Positions 17,724 to 27,651 are shown, numbered from the stretch's first letter. The stretch: DNA of 64,000 bases from Chlorogloeopsis fritschii (GCF_043099315.1 NZ_CP170746.1), one strand, 5' to 3'. Program-made: numbers and translations. The notes: generated from the letters alone by a model not told the origin.

Positions 17724-17991
17724 TGTTCACCCACCAGCTTCAAACTAATTGATTGGAGAATCCGAGAGCACGACTGAATTGTCAGTGCTGTATTTTCAAA
17801 ATTTACTCTAGAAGGCAAGTTCGCCTGCTCCCCAGAAAGAGTTGTCTTAATTAAATTAGTTATAACTTTCTCTCACCACGACCAGCAAAAAAACAAAATT
17901 TGACAATCTGCCATTTTTGATGATTTTACGGGTGCTAATTTCAAGATCTGGGTGATTAGGAGAATCAGCGAACAATCACAACCCCTCATTA

Positions 17992-19533
17992 TTAGGGAAG
18001 CCAACGGGGATGAAATCCAACTAAAGGAAGTTGTTCTGGTTTTAGTTCTGCAGTCTCCTGAGAATCAATTATGGGCAATAAGGGCATCAACCACAAGCTA
18101 CTGGTAGCAATCGCTTCTCCATCTTCGGTGGTGAGAACTTGGGCATCTGGTGATGTGACAGGAGTTGTCTGCGATACTACTTGGTCAAATAATAGTCCCA
18201 AACCATCAGGAGATAAACTCATTTGTACGTTCCGCTGATCGGGCGGTAGTACTAACAATGGTTTCTGCTTGCCTGTTTTGAGATCGATTGCCACTAGATA
18301 TGGCTGTTCTTGATAAAATTCTCCTGGTAATAGCTGTGTGAGCAAGCAGTAAAGGGTGGGAGAAGCTGTATCAAACTGGCACTTGACTATGGAACCTTTT
18401 GTAGTTAACAGTTTTTTTTGAACACCTTGGTTGGTGACTAAAAATAAGTCTCGCGTATAATCTGTATTAAACTTCACCATTGCAGCTTGAGAACCATCTG
18501 GTGAAAAAGCTTGTACTAATCCAAACTGCGGGAAAAAATCTAGGGGTTTTGTACCATCAGCCTGGAGGGGCAAAATAGCTGTTCCCTGCCCTTGGGCAAC
18601 TGCTACGGCTTTACTGTCTGGCGTAATCATAAAGTCTCCCCCCGGTTGGCTTTGCAGACGTTGTGGGGTATTCCCAGTATCTCGATTTACTGGAATAAAC
18701 CATAAGCCAAAATCGTTGGGATTAGTTTTATTTCCCCGTTGAATGACGATAGTTTGCCCATCGGGTGATAAGTCAAATTTCAGGTTTTGATAATCTTTAT
18801 TATCTAAAATTAAATCAATTTTACTGGCAGATTCTGCATTTTGATGATGTGGGGCGGAGAAACCAGTAGTAACCGTGTATAATTGAGCCGACAATATATC
18901 CTGGTTGTTGGCAGGGCGAGCAGAAAATAAAATTTTCTCCCCATCTGGAAATGGCTGAAAGTCAAGTACAACTAAATCTTTCGGAGTAAGTATCTTTTTT
19001 TGCTCTTGTGTCAAGTTGTAGAGAACTAATCTTCCTTGATCTTCTTGCTCTGCTCCGATGTAAAGAAGAATGCGATCGCGTGTGCTAAAAGTGGTGCTAA
19101 AAGGTTGCATTACACCCTTTTTCCCACCTTGAACAGCAAATTTATCCTTTGCATCCTTTAGTTGCACTTTATAAGTTGTTCCATAGGGTGCTGGGGTGAT
19201 AAAGGTATAACCCATGCGTCGCCCTGCCCAACTGATTGTACCTGCTAAGGGAGGCTCGATTTTCAAATTTTCCTCTACGCTTTTAGTGTCCATTGGGCGA
19301 CTAAAGGTAAGGATAAAGGTTTTATATTCTGCTCCAATTTTTTTATCTTGGGAGGCATCATTCGTTAATATATCTTTTTCTTCTGTTTGAACGTGCTTCC
19401 AAGTAAATTCCCTGACATTTGCTTTAACTGCATTACCTTGGGAGATGAGTAGCCCAATTATCAAAATTAATAGCAACATCAGGGCAATCGCGATCCGATC
19501 TAGTGGTTGGAAAATTGCTTTTTTAGTAGTCAT
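17992..19533 (-). CDS. Membrane-anchored Ig-like plus beta-propeller protein
   Basis: 513 residues. One N-terminal transmembrane helix (about 12-34, IAIALMLLLILIIGLLISQG) anchors it, with the rest probably periplasmic. Residues 60-150 look like a bacterial Ig-like (SbsA/Big_5) domain (FILTFSRPMDTKSVEENLKI, GRRMGYTFITPAPYGTTYKV). Residues about 155-500 contain WD40/TolB-like blades with repeated DxxPDGxxI-type motifs (FQPFPDGEKILFS, FDLSPDGQTIVIQ, QAFSPDGSQAAMV, MSLSPDGLGLLFD). It follows the YcgQ-like and YraQ-like genes in the same direction (81 bases after the former) and may be the third gene of that operon. Its role is unknown. Confidence 0.8.
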   Translation of the reverse strand: MTTKKAIFQPLDRIAIALMLLLILIIGLLISQGNAVKANVREFTWKHVQTEEKDILTNDASQDKKIGAEYKTFILTFSRPMDTKSVEENLKIEPPLAGTISWAGRRMGYTFITPAPYGTTYKVQLKDAKDKFAVQGGKKGVMQPFSTTFSTRDRILLYIGAEQEDQGRLVLYNLTQEQKKILTPKDLVVLDFQPFPDGEKILFSARPANNQDILSAQLYTVTTGFSAPHHQNAESASKIDLILDNKDYQNLKFDLSPDGQTIVIQRGNKTNPNDFGLWFIPVNRDTGNTPQRLQSQPGGDFMITPDSKAVAVAQGQGTAILPLQADGTKPLDFFPQFGLVQAFSPDGSQAAMVKFNTDYTRDLFLVTNQGVQKKLLTTKGSIVKCQFDTASPTLYCLLTQLLPGEFYQEQPYLVAIDLKTGKQKPLLVLPPDQRNVQMSLSPDGLGLLFDQVVSQTTPVTSPDAQVLTTEDGEAIATSSLWLMPLLPIIDSQETAELKPEQLPLVGFHPRWLP

Positions 19534-19614
19534 TAGTCATTTGTTATTAGTCATTTGTCATTAGTCATTTGTCATTAGTCAAATTACTTTGAATTGTCTA
19601 CTTTGGACTAATAA

Positions 19615-20388
19615 CTAATAACTATAGGGATTTTTGGGTTGAGGAATTTTTTTAAGTGAGTTAGCAACAATTGTCAGTTGGCGTTTGCCCGCTAGTGTTT
19701 CTGTAGCCATTTGCCCTTCTACTTCCAACCATGTATCAGGAGGGTACTGTTCGCGAGTTTCTGACAATTTGACAGGTAATCCTACAGGATAAGCATCTGC
19801 TGCACAACAAGTCAGAACAAATCGCGCTAATAATAAATGTTCTTTTCCTAGCTGTGGTGGATGAATCACAAATCCCTGTACCTTGACTTTATTTCCTTGA
19901 TATCTATCTGGTTCTGGATAGACATTTAGCATCCGTACCCAATCTACTAGCGATCGCTCTTCAGGAGGAACGGCAGCACGAAATGCCTGTGGTTTAACAC
20001 GCGTTGAACCCAATAACTCACTCAAATCCCGTTGCAGTGCTTTGTCGCTAGCAAAAACTTGGGGTGTGATCATGAAGCCCAAAATCGCTGATGTTAATAG
20101 GAAAGTACTACCCCAGCCTGGAGGAAATAAAGTTATATGTTGAACATTGGTATTCGCTTCACGACGAGACAACTGTAATAGTTCTTTGGCTCTGAAAATA
20201 CTGATAATCAGCAAGCATAAAGCAGCTGCAATTACCAATCCAAAAAAATTTGGATGGATCAACAAATTCAGTTTGTTAGTTAACCAATATTTCAACATCA
20301 AAATGCCCCAGGCTGCAATCGCTAAAACATCCAGCCAGGGAAGTAACCTGTTTGTAATTTTATTTCTACGGTTTTGATTATTAGTCAT
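19615..20388 (-). CDS. YcgQ-like (TIGR03943/DUF1980) membrane protein
   Basis: 257 residues with three hydrophobic segments: VLAIAAWGILMLKYWL, FFGLVIAAALCLLIISIF and TFLLTSAILGFMITPQVFA. A C-terminal OB-like soluble domain carries the conserved FVLTCCAADAYPVGLPV, a paired-cysteine motif typical of this family. Family members are nearly always encoded next to a YraQ-type permease, as here (48 bases downstream of it), and are described as a putative permease subunit. The cysteine pair suggests metal or metalloid binding, but the substrate is unknown. Confidence 0.85.
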   Translation of the reverse strand: MTNNQNRRNKITNRLLPWLDVLAIAAWGILMLKYWLTNKLNLLIHPNFFGLVIAAALCLLIISIFRAKELLQLSRREANTNVQHITLFPPGWGSTFLLTSAILGFMITPQVFASDKALQRDLSELLGSTRVKPQAFRAAVPPEERSLVDWVRMLNVYPEPDRYQGNKVKVQGFVIHPPQLGKEHLLLARFVLTCCAADAYPVGLPVKLSETREQYPPDTWLEVEGQMATETLAGKRQLTIVANSLKKIPQPKNPYSY

Positions 20389-20436
20389 TGGTTATTAGTC
20401 ATTTGTCATTAGTTATTGGTAAAAACAAAAGACTAG

Positions 20437-21495
20437 TTAAAAGATGTACAAGTTAAGCGTAAGAGTGAACAAGAATGTCAATAGTGCTGGTAAAGCAAAT
20501 AAGTAAAAAATCGCTTGGGGTTTAAATATTGCTAACAAAAGACCAACGGCTTTAATATCAATCATTGGGCCAAATACCAGAAATGCTAATAGGGAACCAC
20601 TCGTAAAGGTTGAAGCAAAAGAGAGAGCAAAAAAAGAATCGACAGTAGAACAAATTGACACTACTGCGGCTAATACCAACATAGCTGTAATAGAACTAAC
20701 TGGCCCTGCTCCTAGACTCAGAATCAATTCGCGGGGAGCTAGAACTTGAATCGCAGCGGCAATCGCACTGCCAATCACTAATACCCCTCCTAACTCTCGC
20801 AATTCCTGGATAGTATTTTCTACTACTAGCCGTAGTTTAGCTGCTAAGGGTTTACCGTAACTAGAAGCCGTGGCTTCAGCGGCAGCAGTTTCTAAACGCA
20901 TGGTTTGCCCTACTCCCAGTAAATATGTGCCTGATTGTAGTAAGGCAGGTGTACCCGCTTGCTGCTGCATTTGATAATTTTTAGAGCCGCGTTGGGATTG
21001 TGTTCTCAAAGCCGGGTTAAATTTTAAATAACGCGCGATCGTTGGTTGAACAAAAGGAGTCAAGTCTTTTTGAAAGCTAAAGACAAAAGCAACAATAGTG
21101 GCAATTAATAGGGAAAACACTACACGTAATACTACTATTTCTGGCTGGTCGTGAAATGCTGTCCAAGTTGCCCAGATGACAATTGGGTTAATTGTGGGTG
21201 CTGCTAGCAAAAAGCCAATTGCCACTGGTGTCGGTACTCCCTGTATCAATAATCGCCGCGCCACTGGCACGTTACCGCACTCACATACAGGGAATAAAAA
21301 GCCTACCATACTGCCGACTAACGCACCCATGAGCGGGTTTTTAGGCATTTTATCTGCTAAGTTGCGCTCATCAACAAAAAATAGCAGCAAACTGGAGAAA
21401 AACACTCCTAGCAGTAGAAAAGGCATCGCCTCGACTAGCAGACTCAGAAATAGAGTAAAACCATTGTTAAGTTGATTCATGGGCGTCGCTGTCAA
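20437..21495 (-). CDS. YraQ-family (DUF318) permease
   Basis: A 352-residue polytopic inner-membrane protein with about eight to ten hydrophobic helices. It shows the family motifs PVCECGNVPVARRLLIQGVP and AAPTINPIVIWATWTAF in the first half, and their counterparts VSICSTVDSFFALSF and FLVFGPMIDIKAVGLLLAIF in the second half, so it is an internally duplicated transporter. Some relatives (ArsP) export organoarsenicals, but most have no known substrate. It is the first gene of a probable three-gene minus-strand operon. The sequence is complete. Confidence 0.87.
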   Translation of the reverse strand: MTATPMNQLNNGFTLFLSLLVEAMPFLLLGVFFSSLLLFFVDERNLADKMPKNPLMGALVGSMVGFLFPVCECGNVPVARRLLIQGVPTPVAIGFLLAAPTINPIVIWATWTAFHDQPEIVVLRVVFSLLIATIVAFVFSFQKDLTPFVQPTIARYLKFNPALRTQSQRGSKNYQMQQQAGTPALLQSGTYLLGVGQTMRLETAAAEATASSYGKPLAAKLRLVVENTIQELRELGGVLVIGSAIAAAIQVLAPRELILSLGAGPVSSITAMLVLAAVVSICSTVDSFFALSFASTFTSGSLLAFLVFGPMIDIKAVGLLLAIFKPQAIFYLFALPALLTFLFTLTLNLYIF

Positions 21496-22019
21496 AAGCG
21501 GTTTTGAATTTTAAGGTTCTGCCAAGTCATTCTATCGGAATGGGGATCGTAAACAAGTGCAGATAATTAAAGTTCCATTAAACAATCGGTAAATACTCGG
21601 TTTGTCAGGTAATTGTTGAAAGCTTGCAAAGCATTACTGATCATGGATACTTTGTTTTACTTGAGTTTGTTTAGAAATGAATCCTATACATAGATAGCGA
21701 AACGTCAAAAATGGTTCCTAGTCTAGAACTTCAGTACATCTACTAATTGATTAGCTTTTCTTATGATTATATTAAACTTACTCAATCTAATGCGATCATC
21801 TACGTATTTTCATCAATAGTTTACATTCTTTCAAAAAGGCAGAAATCGCTGTCAGTGATTGCTGATTTTGAGTAAATGGTTATTTTTGCAAACTATGTTT
21901 TGAGTTTTTACTACAAAAATTTTCATATCGCAATACCAAAACGCAAAATTTCTAGTGAGTGGAATAATTTGTTTATACAAATAGGCAGAATCTGTATACT
22001 TAAGTTCCGAAAGCGTAAA
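21496..22019. other. A/T-rich non-coding region
   Basis: There is no ORF with coding character here. It should hold the promoter of the permease operon (minus strand). No clear binding site was recognised. Confidence 0.5.
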
Positions 22020-22391
22020 ACAATATTAAGATTTATTTTTTAACCAGAAAGAGGCGAGCTGAGATCTGACGCCATTCTCAATAACAGTAAGGTGGAGAGA
22101 AGACCTGCAGTGAGGCAGTGCGTTGCGGAGCCAGTGCGTTGCGGAGAGAAGTCTGAGCGGCGGCTTCCGCCGATGGTGCGAGCGGGGATAGCTGTGGTTG
22201 CTGTGCAACCACAGCGTCGGCTCTGCCGACAGCAGAAAAATCTCCGATTTTTCTGCCCCCGCCGCACCTGCATGGCAATCAGAACTTCGGAGGGTTCCCC
22301 CCGTTGTAGCACCTGGTGTCGGGTTAAGAGCGTTGTAGCAACTGCCGAAAGGGTTTCCCACGCCCAGGGAACTTCGGAGCACTGTACATAA
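22020..22391. repeat. G/C-rich island of perfect palindromes
   Basis: In an A/T-rich spacer, this island contains CAGTGCGTTGCGGAG twice, and then four perfect palindromes in a row: CGGCGG-CTT-CCGCCG (22158-22172), GCTGTGGTTG-CTGTG-CAACCACAGC (22191-22215), GTCGGC-TCT-GCCGAC (22216-22230) and an 11-bp stem with a TCC loop (22232-22256). GGGTTAAGAGCGTTGTAGCAACTGCC follows. Several modules are shared with the MITE-like element at 15.9 kb. The ORFs that cross it on both strands are G/C artefacts. Confidence 0.85.
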
Positions 22392-22611
22392 CCTAAAAAT
22401 AAGGGTTTGAGGAAAGTTAGGCAGTGCCCACCCTACAAAAATTGCTTTTGTGTAAAGTCTGTGTTAGCTAAGTATAATTACAAGACATTGTCTTAGTAAT
22501 TGTATTTAATACTACTTTTATTTATAATTCTCTATTTTTCCTTAATATCCAGGCACAAAGGCTAAAATATTAGCTTATTAGTTCTCTGGAAGATAAGAAA
22601 TAGGGTGCCCA

Positions 22612-23970
22612 ATGTCACAAAAAGTCAGAGCAGATATATCACCGCCATATTTGTCTAGTGGTAGCGATCGCGATCTCAACTTACAATCTACTCTCCAAGA
22701 ATTACAGCTTTATAACTTCCAAGTAGAAGCTAGCTGTACAGCCGCAGAGGTGGCGAAAGTGTTTGAAAAATATCCGCTGTTGCCAGGAGCAATTTTAGTA
22801 GAAGAAGGAAATTACACTGGCATGATTTCGCGACGGAGATTGCTAGAATTATTTATTCGTCCTTACGGGCAAGAGTTGTTTTTTGAGCAATCATTAGCGA
22901 TTTTCTACAGCTATGCTCGTACACCAATTTTATTGCTTGCTGATCATACTCCGATTTTAACAGCTATGCAATTGGCAATGAGGCGATCGCCTGAATTGAT
23001 GACAGAACCAGTGGTTGTAAAAACGGAATCTGACACCTACTCTTTGTTAGATGCGCAGGAATTGAATATTGCTTCCTGGCAAATTCGGGGAATAGAAACT
23101 CAAGTACGTTATGAACGCAGCCAAATCCAAATGATTCAAAATGATAAAATGGCGAGCCTCGGAAGATTAGTAGATGGAATTGCCCATGAAATTTTAGATC
23201 CGGTAGGTTTTATTTGGGGTAATTTAACTTATATCTCCAAGTACAGCCAAGATTTGCTCAAATTAATAGCAGCTTATGAACAAGAATCTCCCCATCCTAC
23301 TAAAGAAATAATTTATCTTAAAGAGGAAATTGAATTTGATTTTATAGAAGAAGATTTATCACGGGTACTTACTAGCATATACACTGGTGCAGAAAGGTTA
23401 AAAAAACTTGTCACCAGTTTACAAAATTTTTGTCATATTGATGAAGTTTATCCTAAACCAGCAGATTTACACAAGTGTATAGATAATATTTTATTATTAA
23501 TTAATAGTCGGGTTAAAAAAGAAATTCAAGTTATTAGAAATTACGGTAATCTCCCTCCTGTATATTGCTTTGTTGGACAGTTACATCAAGTATTTATGAA
23601 TATTTTGAGTCAATCTGTAGATGTTTTACTTGATGAAGCAGTGCGGCTCCAGCTTAACCCCGCTCCGGGTGACAAAGTAGAAATTCCTCGAATTGAAATT
23701 AACACATCAGTCATTTCCCAAACTGCTAAGAATCCACAAGTTCCCGATTCTCGTTGGGTTTCAATTCGCATTACCGATAATGGCCCTGGTATGTCTAAAG
23801 AATTTCAACAGCAAATAATAGAATCTTTTTCAGTAGAAAAAAGAGCTGATAAAGAAACTAGTTTAGCAGTTAGTTATAGAATTATTACTGCAAGACATGG
23901 CGGTAAATTTAATTTACGTTCAGAAGTTGGTGTCGGCACTGAATTTGAAATTTTATTACCCTTGGTATGA
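22612..23970 (+). CDS. CBS-like sensor histidine kinase with degenerate G2 box
   Basis: 452 residues. The N-terminal part (about 20-160) resembles paired CBS domains (VFEKYPLLPGAILVEEGNYTGMISRRRLLE; PILTAMQLAMRR). A HisKA-like region has H192 in GIAHEILDPV, where the usual asparagine/threonine positions differ. The HATPase (about 290-450) keeps ITDNGPGM (N and G1 features), but the usual GTGLGL loop is replaced by KRADKETSLAV, so ATP binding may be altered. No transmembrane helix is seen. The gene is monocistronic with no receiver nearby. It may be an active kinase with a divergent lid or a pseudokinase. The start ATG at 22612 fits. Confidence 0.8.
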   Translation: MSQKVRADISPPYLSSGSDRDLNLQSTLQELQLYNFQVEASCTAAEVAKVFEKYPLLPGAILVEEGNYTGMISRRRLLELFIRPYGQELFFEQSLAIFYSYARTPILLLADHTPILTAMQLAMRRSPELMTEPVVVKTESDTYSLLDAQELNIASWQIRGIETQVRYERSQIQMIQNDKMASLGRLVDGIAHEILDPVGFIWGNLTYISKYSQDLLKLIAAYEQESPHPTKEIIYLKEEIEFDFIEEDLSRVLTSIYTGAERLKKLVTSLQNFCHIDEVYPKPADLHKCIDNILLLINSRVKKEIQVIRNYGNLPPVYCFVGQLHQVFMNILSQSVDVLLDEAVRLQLNPAPGDKVEIPRIEINTSVISQTAKNPQVPDSRWVSIRITDNGPGMSKEFQQQIIESFSVEKRADKETSLAVSYRIITARHGGKFNLRSEVGVGTEFEILLPLV

Positions 23971-23981
23971 GTAATTCAAAA

Positions 23982-24059
23982 TAGGGGCTAGGGACTAGGG
24001 GCTAGGGGCTAGAGAAAAAGAGTAGAAACCCTCGTTACCAGGTTCAACCTGGTAACGAG
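23982..24059. repeat. Heptamer array plus 14-bp perfect palindrome
   Basis: About four TAGGGGC/TAGGGAC heptamers (23982-24012) precede CTCGTTACCAGGTT-C-AACCTGGTAACGAG (24031-24059). The palindrome half recurs at 8530. It could fold as a terminator-like hairpin for the kinase gene but lacks a T run. Confidence 0.8.
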
Positions 24060-24111
24060 AACTGTTCACTGTTCCCTGTTCCCTGTCACTAGTCCCCAAT
24101 CACCTGTCTCC

Positions 24112-24978
24112 TTACCTAATTGAAGTGCGCTCAAACCATTCCTGATATTTTTGTCGGCGTTCTTCATCTTCAACAGAAATAGTTACTCTTACTTTCTTGC
24201 AACCGTGATTTTTTTCCAAAGCGATCGCATTTAAAAGAAGACTAGCAATCTTAGGTGAATTAAAATCACCACTTACAGTTAAATTGCCGTCAAGAACATC
24301 AACAGTAGCTTGCTCTACTTCTGTCAATGCAATATTAGAAATTTCCTCGTGACCTAAATTAATTTCAGCAAGTTGTCTATGTTCTGGACTAACTTGTTCA
24401 ACAATAAGTTTCTCATATCGAACTGGTACTTGTACTATCCGAGTTTCAACTTCTTTGCGAACAATTACATCCCCAACTTTTCGCTTACTGCGGTCAACGA
24501 TTACTTTTTCTCCTAGCAAACGAATAATTTCTTCTTCAGCAATACTTTCTGAAACTTTTGAATCTAAGGTTGTATTTTGAGCCTGGAGATTTACAATTTC
24601 AGTAGTATTAGTCTGTTCTAACTTCTGAGTACCGTCTGCTATTTCGGGTTGGTAATATTCTGGCATATGCTCTAACTGTGATTTGTCTATTTCTAGAAAT
24701 ACAGATTTAGTTGCTACGTCGATTTTTTTGATGAGCTTGCTAGGTAATAAAAAGTAGTGGTGACTATCTTCTATGGACTGTGTATCTGTGCTTTGATGCT
24801 CTATAATTTCAGAAACCATCAAATTGAGTTGATGATGAGAATCGAGAATTAAATCTCTTACCCTACCTATAAGTTTAATGTGCTTATCTAAGACCGAAAA
24901 ATTTCTGATTCTTCTAATTAAGTTGTCAGCCAGTGTACTAATATGTTCTTTATGGGAAGTATTAGAATGAGGAAACAT
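24112..24978 (-). CDS. PRC-barrel-like plus YsnF/AvaK (DUF2382) protein
   Basis: 288 residues. The N-terminus (15-115) looks like a divergent PRC barrel (LIGRVRDLILDSHHQLNLMV, FLLPSKLIKKIDVATKSVFL). The DUF2382/YsnF domain covers about 155-235 (EEEIIRLLGEKVIVDRSKRK, VGDVIVRKEVETRIVQVPV). About 50 further residues (ASLLLNAIALEKNHGCKKVR...) are not present in its two neighbours. Proteins of this type are induced by stress in bacteria and, as AvaK, in akinetes of Anabaena; the biochemical role is unknown. The protein is cytoplasmic by lack of a signal. It is the most divergent of three tandem paralogues. Confidence 0.83.
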   Translation of the reverse strand: MFPHSNTSHKEHISTLADNLIRRIRNFSVLDKHIKLIGRVRDLILDSHHQLNLMVSEIIEHQSTDTQSIEDSHHYFLLPSKLIKKIDVATKSVFLEIDKSQLEHMPEYYQPEIADGTQKLEQTNTTEIVNLQAQNTTLDSKVSESIAEEEIIRLLGEKVIVDRSKRKVGDVIVRKEVETRIVQVPVRYEKLIVEQVSPEHRQLAEINLGHEEISNIALTEVEQATVDVLDGNLTVSGDFNSPKIASLLLNAIALEKNHGCKKVRVTISVEDEERRQKYQEWFERTSIR

Positions 24979-25253
24979 ACTCTATTAAATCTTTTATAAG
25001 TTTTTCATTTATTAGGAATTAGTTACAAATTAGCATTCAAAATATTCCGGAATCCTTTCTTTTAAAATTATAACTATATCCTGCAAGAGCGCGTAAAAAT
25101 TTTAGCTTCTGTATTCTCAATTTTTTCAGTACAGGTAAAGTTGCTGATTAAACTCTACCTGTACTAATTAAAACTAGTGATGAGTTTGCAGTCTAAAGCC
25201 CAAAGTAGTCATTTGATAAACTATAGACTATAAAGTAAGCAAACTGTTTACTT

Positions 25254-26165
25254 CTATCTATCGCGCTCGTCTATCGGCAAATTAGGAGCGTTGATATCCA
25301 ATTCTTCCCGACGAACTGTTTCTTGAGCCTGAACAGTATCCTGCTCTACTTCTTTTCTAACTCTGACTTCTTCACGTACTACAGCTTCTTTGCGAATTTC
25401 AGGAGTTTCTTCATAGATATCTACACGAGCAACTTCACCTTCGCGGAAGTTAGCTTCACCAGGAGCAACTGTTCTGCCTGCATCTTGTGGAGTGACGCGC
25501 TCAACAACTACTCGCTCTTTTTCTACCGGAACAGCAACTCGTGCTGTTTCAGTTTCAACGTGCTTGCCAACTGTAACTTCTCCAACTTTGCGACGTTGTT
25601 TGTTAGCAACCAACCGCTCTTCGTACAGTCTTAAAGTTTGATGATTTTGCTCATTCATCTCGTACAAAGATGGTTCCCGTTCGTAGTTGTAGGTATTGCG
25701 ATCATAAGCGGGAGTAGCAGCGGAAGTATAACCTGTAGATGTAGTAGATGTGGCAGCAGCTTCAAGAGGAGCTGATGATTCTAAAGGAGCAGATCTATCT
25801 ACTGGCACAGGATTGCGATATACACCGCGTACTCGTTCTTCGTAGTCGTAATCAACGGTTTGGAGTTCGTCGTATTCAGGTAAATTATCTGCTTGCTCTC
25901 TTGTCATACCAATGGCATAGACGCGATCGCTAGCACGATCTACGCGGGAACGCCCAACTGGTAACAACACCTTCTTACCAAAAATCCAAAAGCCCATATC
26001 CACTACTAGATAGCGGAAACGGCCATTTTCATCTACTAAGACATCGCTAACAGTACCAATCTTCTCGTCACTACCTTCTACATAGACACCCATTCCCTTG
26101 ATGTCATTGCCGCCAAAGCTATCTTTATAGTCAGGATCAAAATCTGTAAGTTTGTAAAGAGCCAT
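25254..26165 (-). CDS. PRC-barrel plus YsnF/AvaK (DUF2382) stress protein
   Basis: 303 residues. A PRC barrel at 1-110 (MALYKLTDFDPDYKDSFGGN, IGTVSDVLVDENGRFRYLVV, KVLLPVGRSRVDRASDRVYA) is followed by a Ser/Ala/Thr-rich linker (about 125-165) and DUF2382 at 175-290 (LRLYEERLVANKQRRKVGEV, VGKHVETETARVAVPVEKER). It lies about 300 bases from the similar gene at 26466-27308 and was probably produced by tandem duplication. GGGAG lies about 7 bases upstream of the ATG. The PRC barrel often binds RNA or partner proteins; the combination is typical of cyanobacterial general-stress proteins. Confidence 0.87.
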   Translation of the reverse strand: MALYKLTDFDPDYKDSFGGNDIKGMGVYVEGSDEKIGTVSDVLVDENGRFRYLVVDMGFWIFGKKVLLPVGRSRVDRASDRVYAIGMTREQADNLPEYDELQTVDYDYEERVRGVYRNPVPVDRSAPLESSAPLEAAATSTTSTGYTSAATPAYDRNTYNYEREPSLYEMNEQNHQTLRLYEERLVANKQRRKVGEVTVGKHVETETARVAVPVEKERVVVERVTPQDAGRTVAPGEANFREGEVARVDIYEETPEIRKEAVVREEVRVRKEVEQDTVQAQETVRREELDINAPNLPIDERDR

Positions 26166-26465
26166 GCTGATTCTCCCAAACGGTTTTATCTTTTCACTAC
26201 TAGACTAGGCAAATATTAAAATTTACCCATCTTTCTAGCGAAAGAGTTAGTTAATTATAAATGTAATCTCTTGGTATATTTTTGATAATTTTTAGGATAT
26301 GTAATAGGAAATATATAAATTATTTTAGTTTTGATAATCAAGACTATATCTATATATAAAATTATAATAACAATGCAGGCAGGAATAAATACTTTTCCTA
26401 CCTGCATCAATAAATTCAAAGTAGAATCTATTTACTAATCTTCTACTTAATTAGAATAACTGAGG

Positions 26466-27308
26466 TTACATTCTGTCAATTTCATTTATACTAGCATCAT
26501 TTACAGGTAAATCACCCTCAGTTTTAATATCTAATTCTTCCCGACGAATTGTTTCTTGAGTTTCAACAGTTTCTCTGTCCACAACTTTCTTAACGCGGAC
26601 TTCTTCACGTACAAATGCCTCTTTATGAATTTCGGGTGTTTCTTCGTAGATTTCTATGCGTGCTACTTCTCCTTCTTGGAATTGAAGTTCGCTGGCATTA
26701 ACTACTGTTTCTCCTTCTGTAGGAGTAACTCTCTCAATTACGACTCGCTCTCTTTCAATAGGTACGGAAACTTGTGCCGTTTCAGTTTCTATGTGCTTGC
26801 CAACAGCTACTTCTCCAGTTTTTACACGATTTTTATTAGCAATTAACCGTTCCTCATACAATCTAATAGTTTGATGTTTCTGCTCGCTTAAATTGTATAA
26901 ATCTGCATCTTGTTGGTAAGTGTAAGAATCGCGATCGTAATTTATATTAGTTCCTAAAGGGCGATAAGCTCTGCGTACCTGTTCTTCATAATCGTAATCA
27001 ACAGCCATGTTGTCTCTGTATTCAGGCAACTGCAATACTTGCTCTCTGCTCAGACCATCCACAGTTACGCGCCGAGCATTATAATCTATGTGGGAAAGAC
27101 CGATAGGTAGTAATATTCTTTTGCTAGTAGCGTCTATTTCACTATCAATTACTAAATAACGAAAACGTCCATCTTCATCAACTAGTGTATCGGTGATTGT
27201 ACCAATTCTAGTTCCTCCTTGAGTATAGAGAGGCAAACCTTTGATATCATCGCCACCAAAAGTTTCGCGGTAGTTAGGGTCAAAGTCTGCAAGTTTGTAG
27301 AGAGGCAT
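26466..27308 (-). CDS. PRC-barrel plus YsnF/AvaK (DUF2382) stress protein
   Basis: 280 residues, with the same plan as the 25254-26165 protein: PRC barrel (MPLYKLADFDPNYRETFGGD, RIGTITDTLVDEDGRFRYLV) and DUF2382 (IRLYEERLIANKNRVKTGEV, VGKHIETETAQVSVPIERE). The linker is shorter and lacks the Ala/Ser tract. High similarity in both domains suggests a duplication in this lineage. The long intergenic gaps to either side suggest that each of the three genes is separately transcribed. Confidence 0.87.
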   Translation of the reverse strand: MPLYKLADFDPNYRETFGGDDIKGLPLYTQGGTRIGTITDTLVDEDGRFRYLVIDSEIDATSKRILLPIGLSHIDYNARRVTVDGLSREQVLQLPEYRDNMAVDYDYEEQVRRAYRPLGTNINYDRDSYTYQQDADLYNLSEQKHQTIRLYEERLIANKNRVKTGEVAVGKHIETETAQVSVPIERERVVIERVTPTEGETVVNASELQFQEGEVARIEIYEETPEIHKEAFVREEVRVKKVVDRETVETQETIRREELDIKTEGDLPVNDASINEIDRM

Positions 27309-27651
27309 AGAATTATTACCAAATTTTCTAGATAAGTTTATACCCTAATTAGCTTAAAAACTCATTTGTTTGTTTTCCTCCCGCTTGCGAATGAAATTGC
27401 TGATTTACTTAGTATTCCATAGTCTATATATTTCAATGTTCCATATTCTTGAGTTTTAATCTAATAGCTCTCATCAACACGCAATTAATCGCTCGTATAC
27501 TGATTTTTTTAATTAAAATCATTTTGATTGTAAAAATCTATCTGTAGTCAGAGGTTTTAATTATCTATTACTTACAACCTCTGAGCTTGCCACATCAATT
27601 TAATTTAATGTGGAAGTTTAGTCGCTAAATTTTTCAAATTCACACTTAGTA
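27309..27651. other. Divergent promoter region
   Basis: An A/T-rich spacer between the divergent DUF2382 gene (minus) and eda (plus). I see no ORF or repeat. Both promoters should lie here. Confidence 0.5.

Noticed and set aside
22026..22391. Overlapping Ala/Gly-rich frames on both strands of the palindrome island
   Set aside because: They arise from G/C-rich repeats with few stops. No start signals or recognisable domains are seen.
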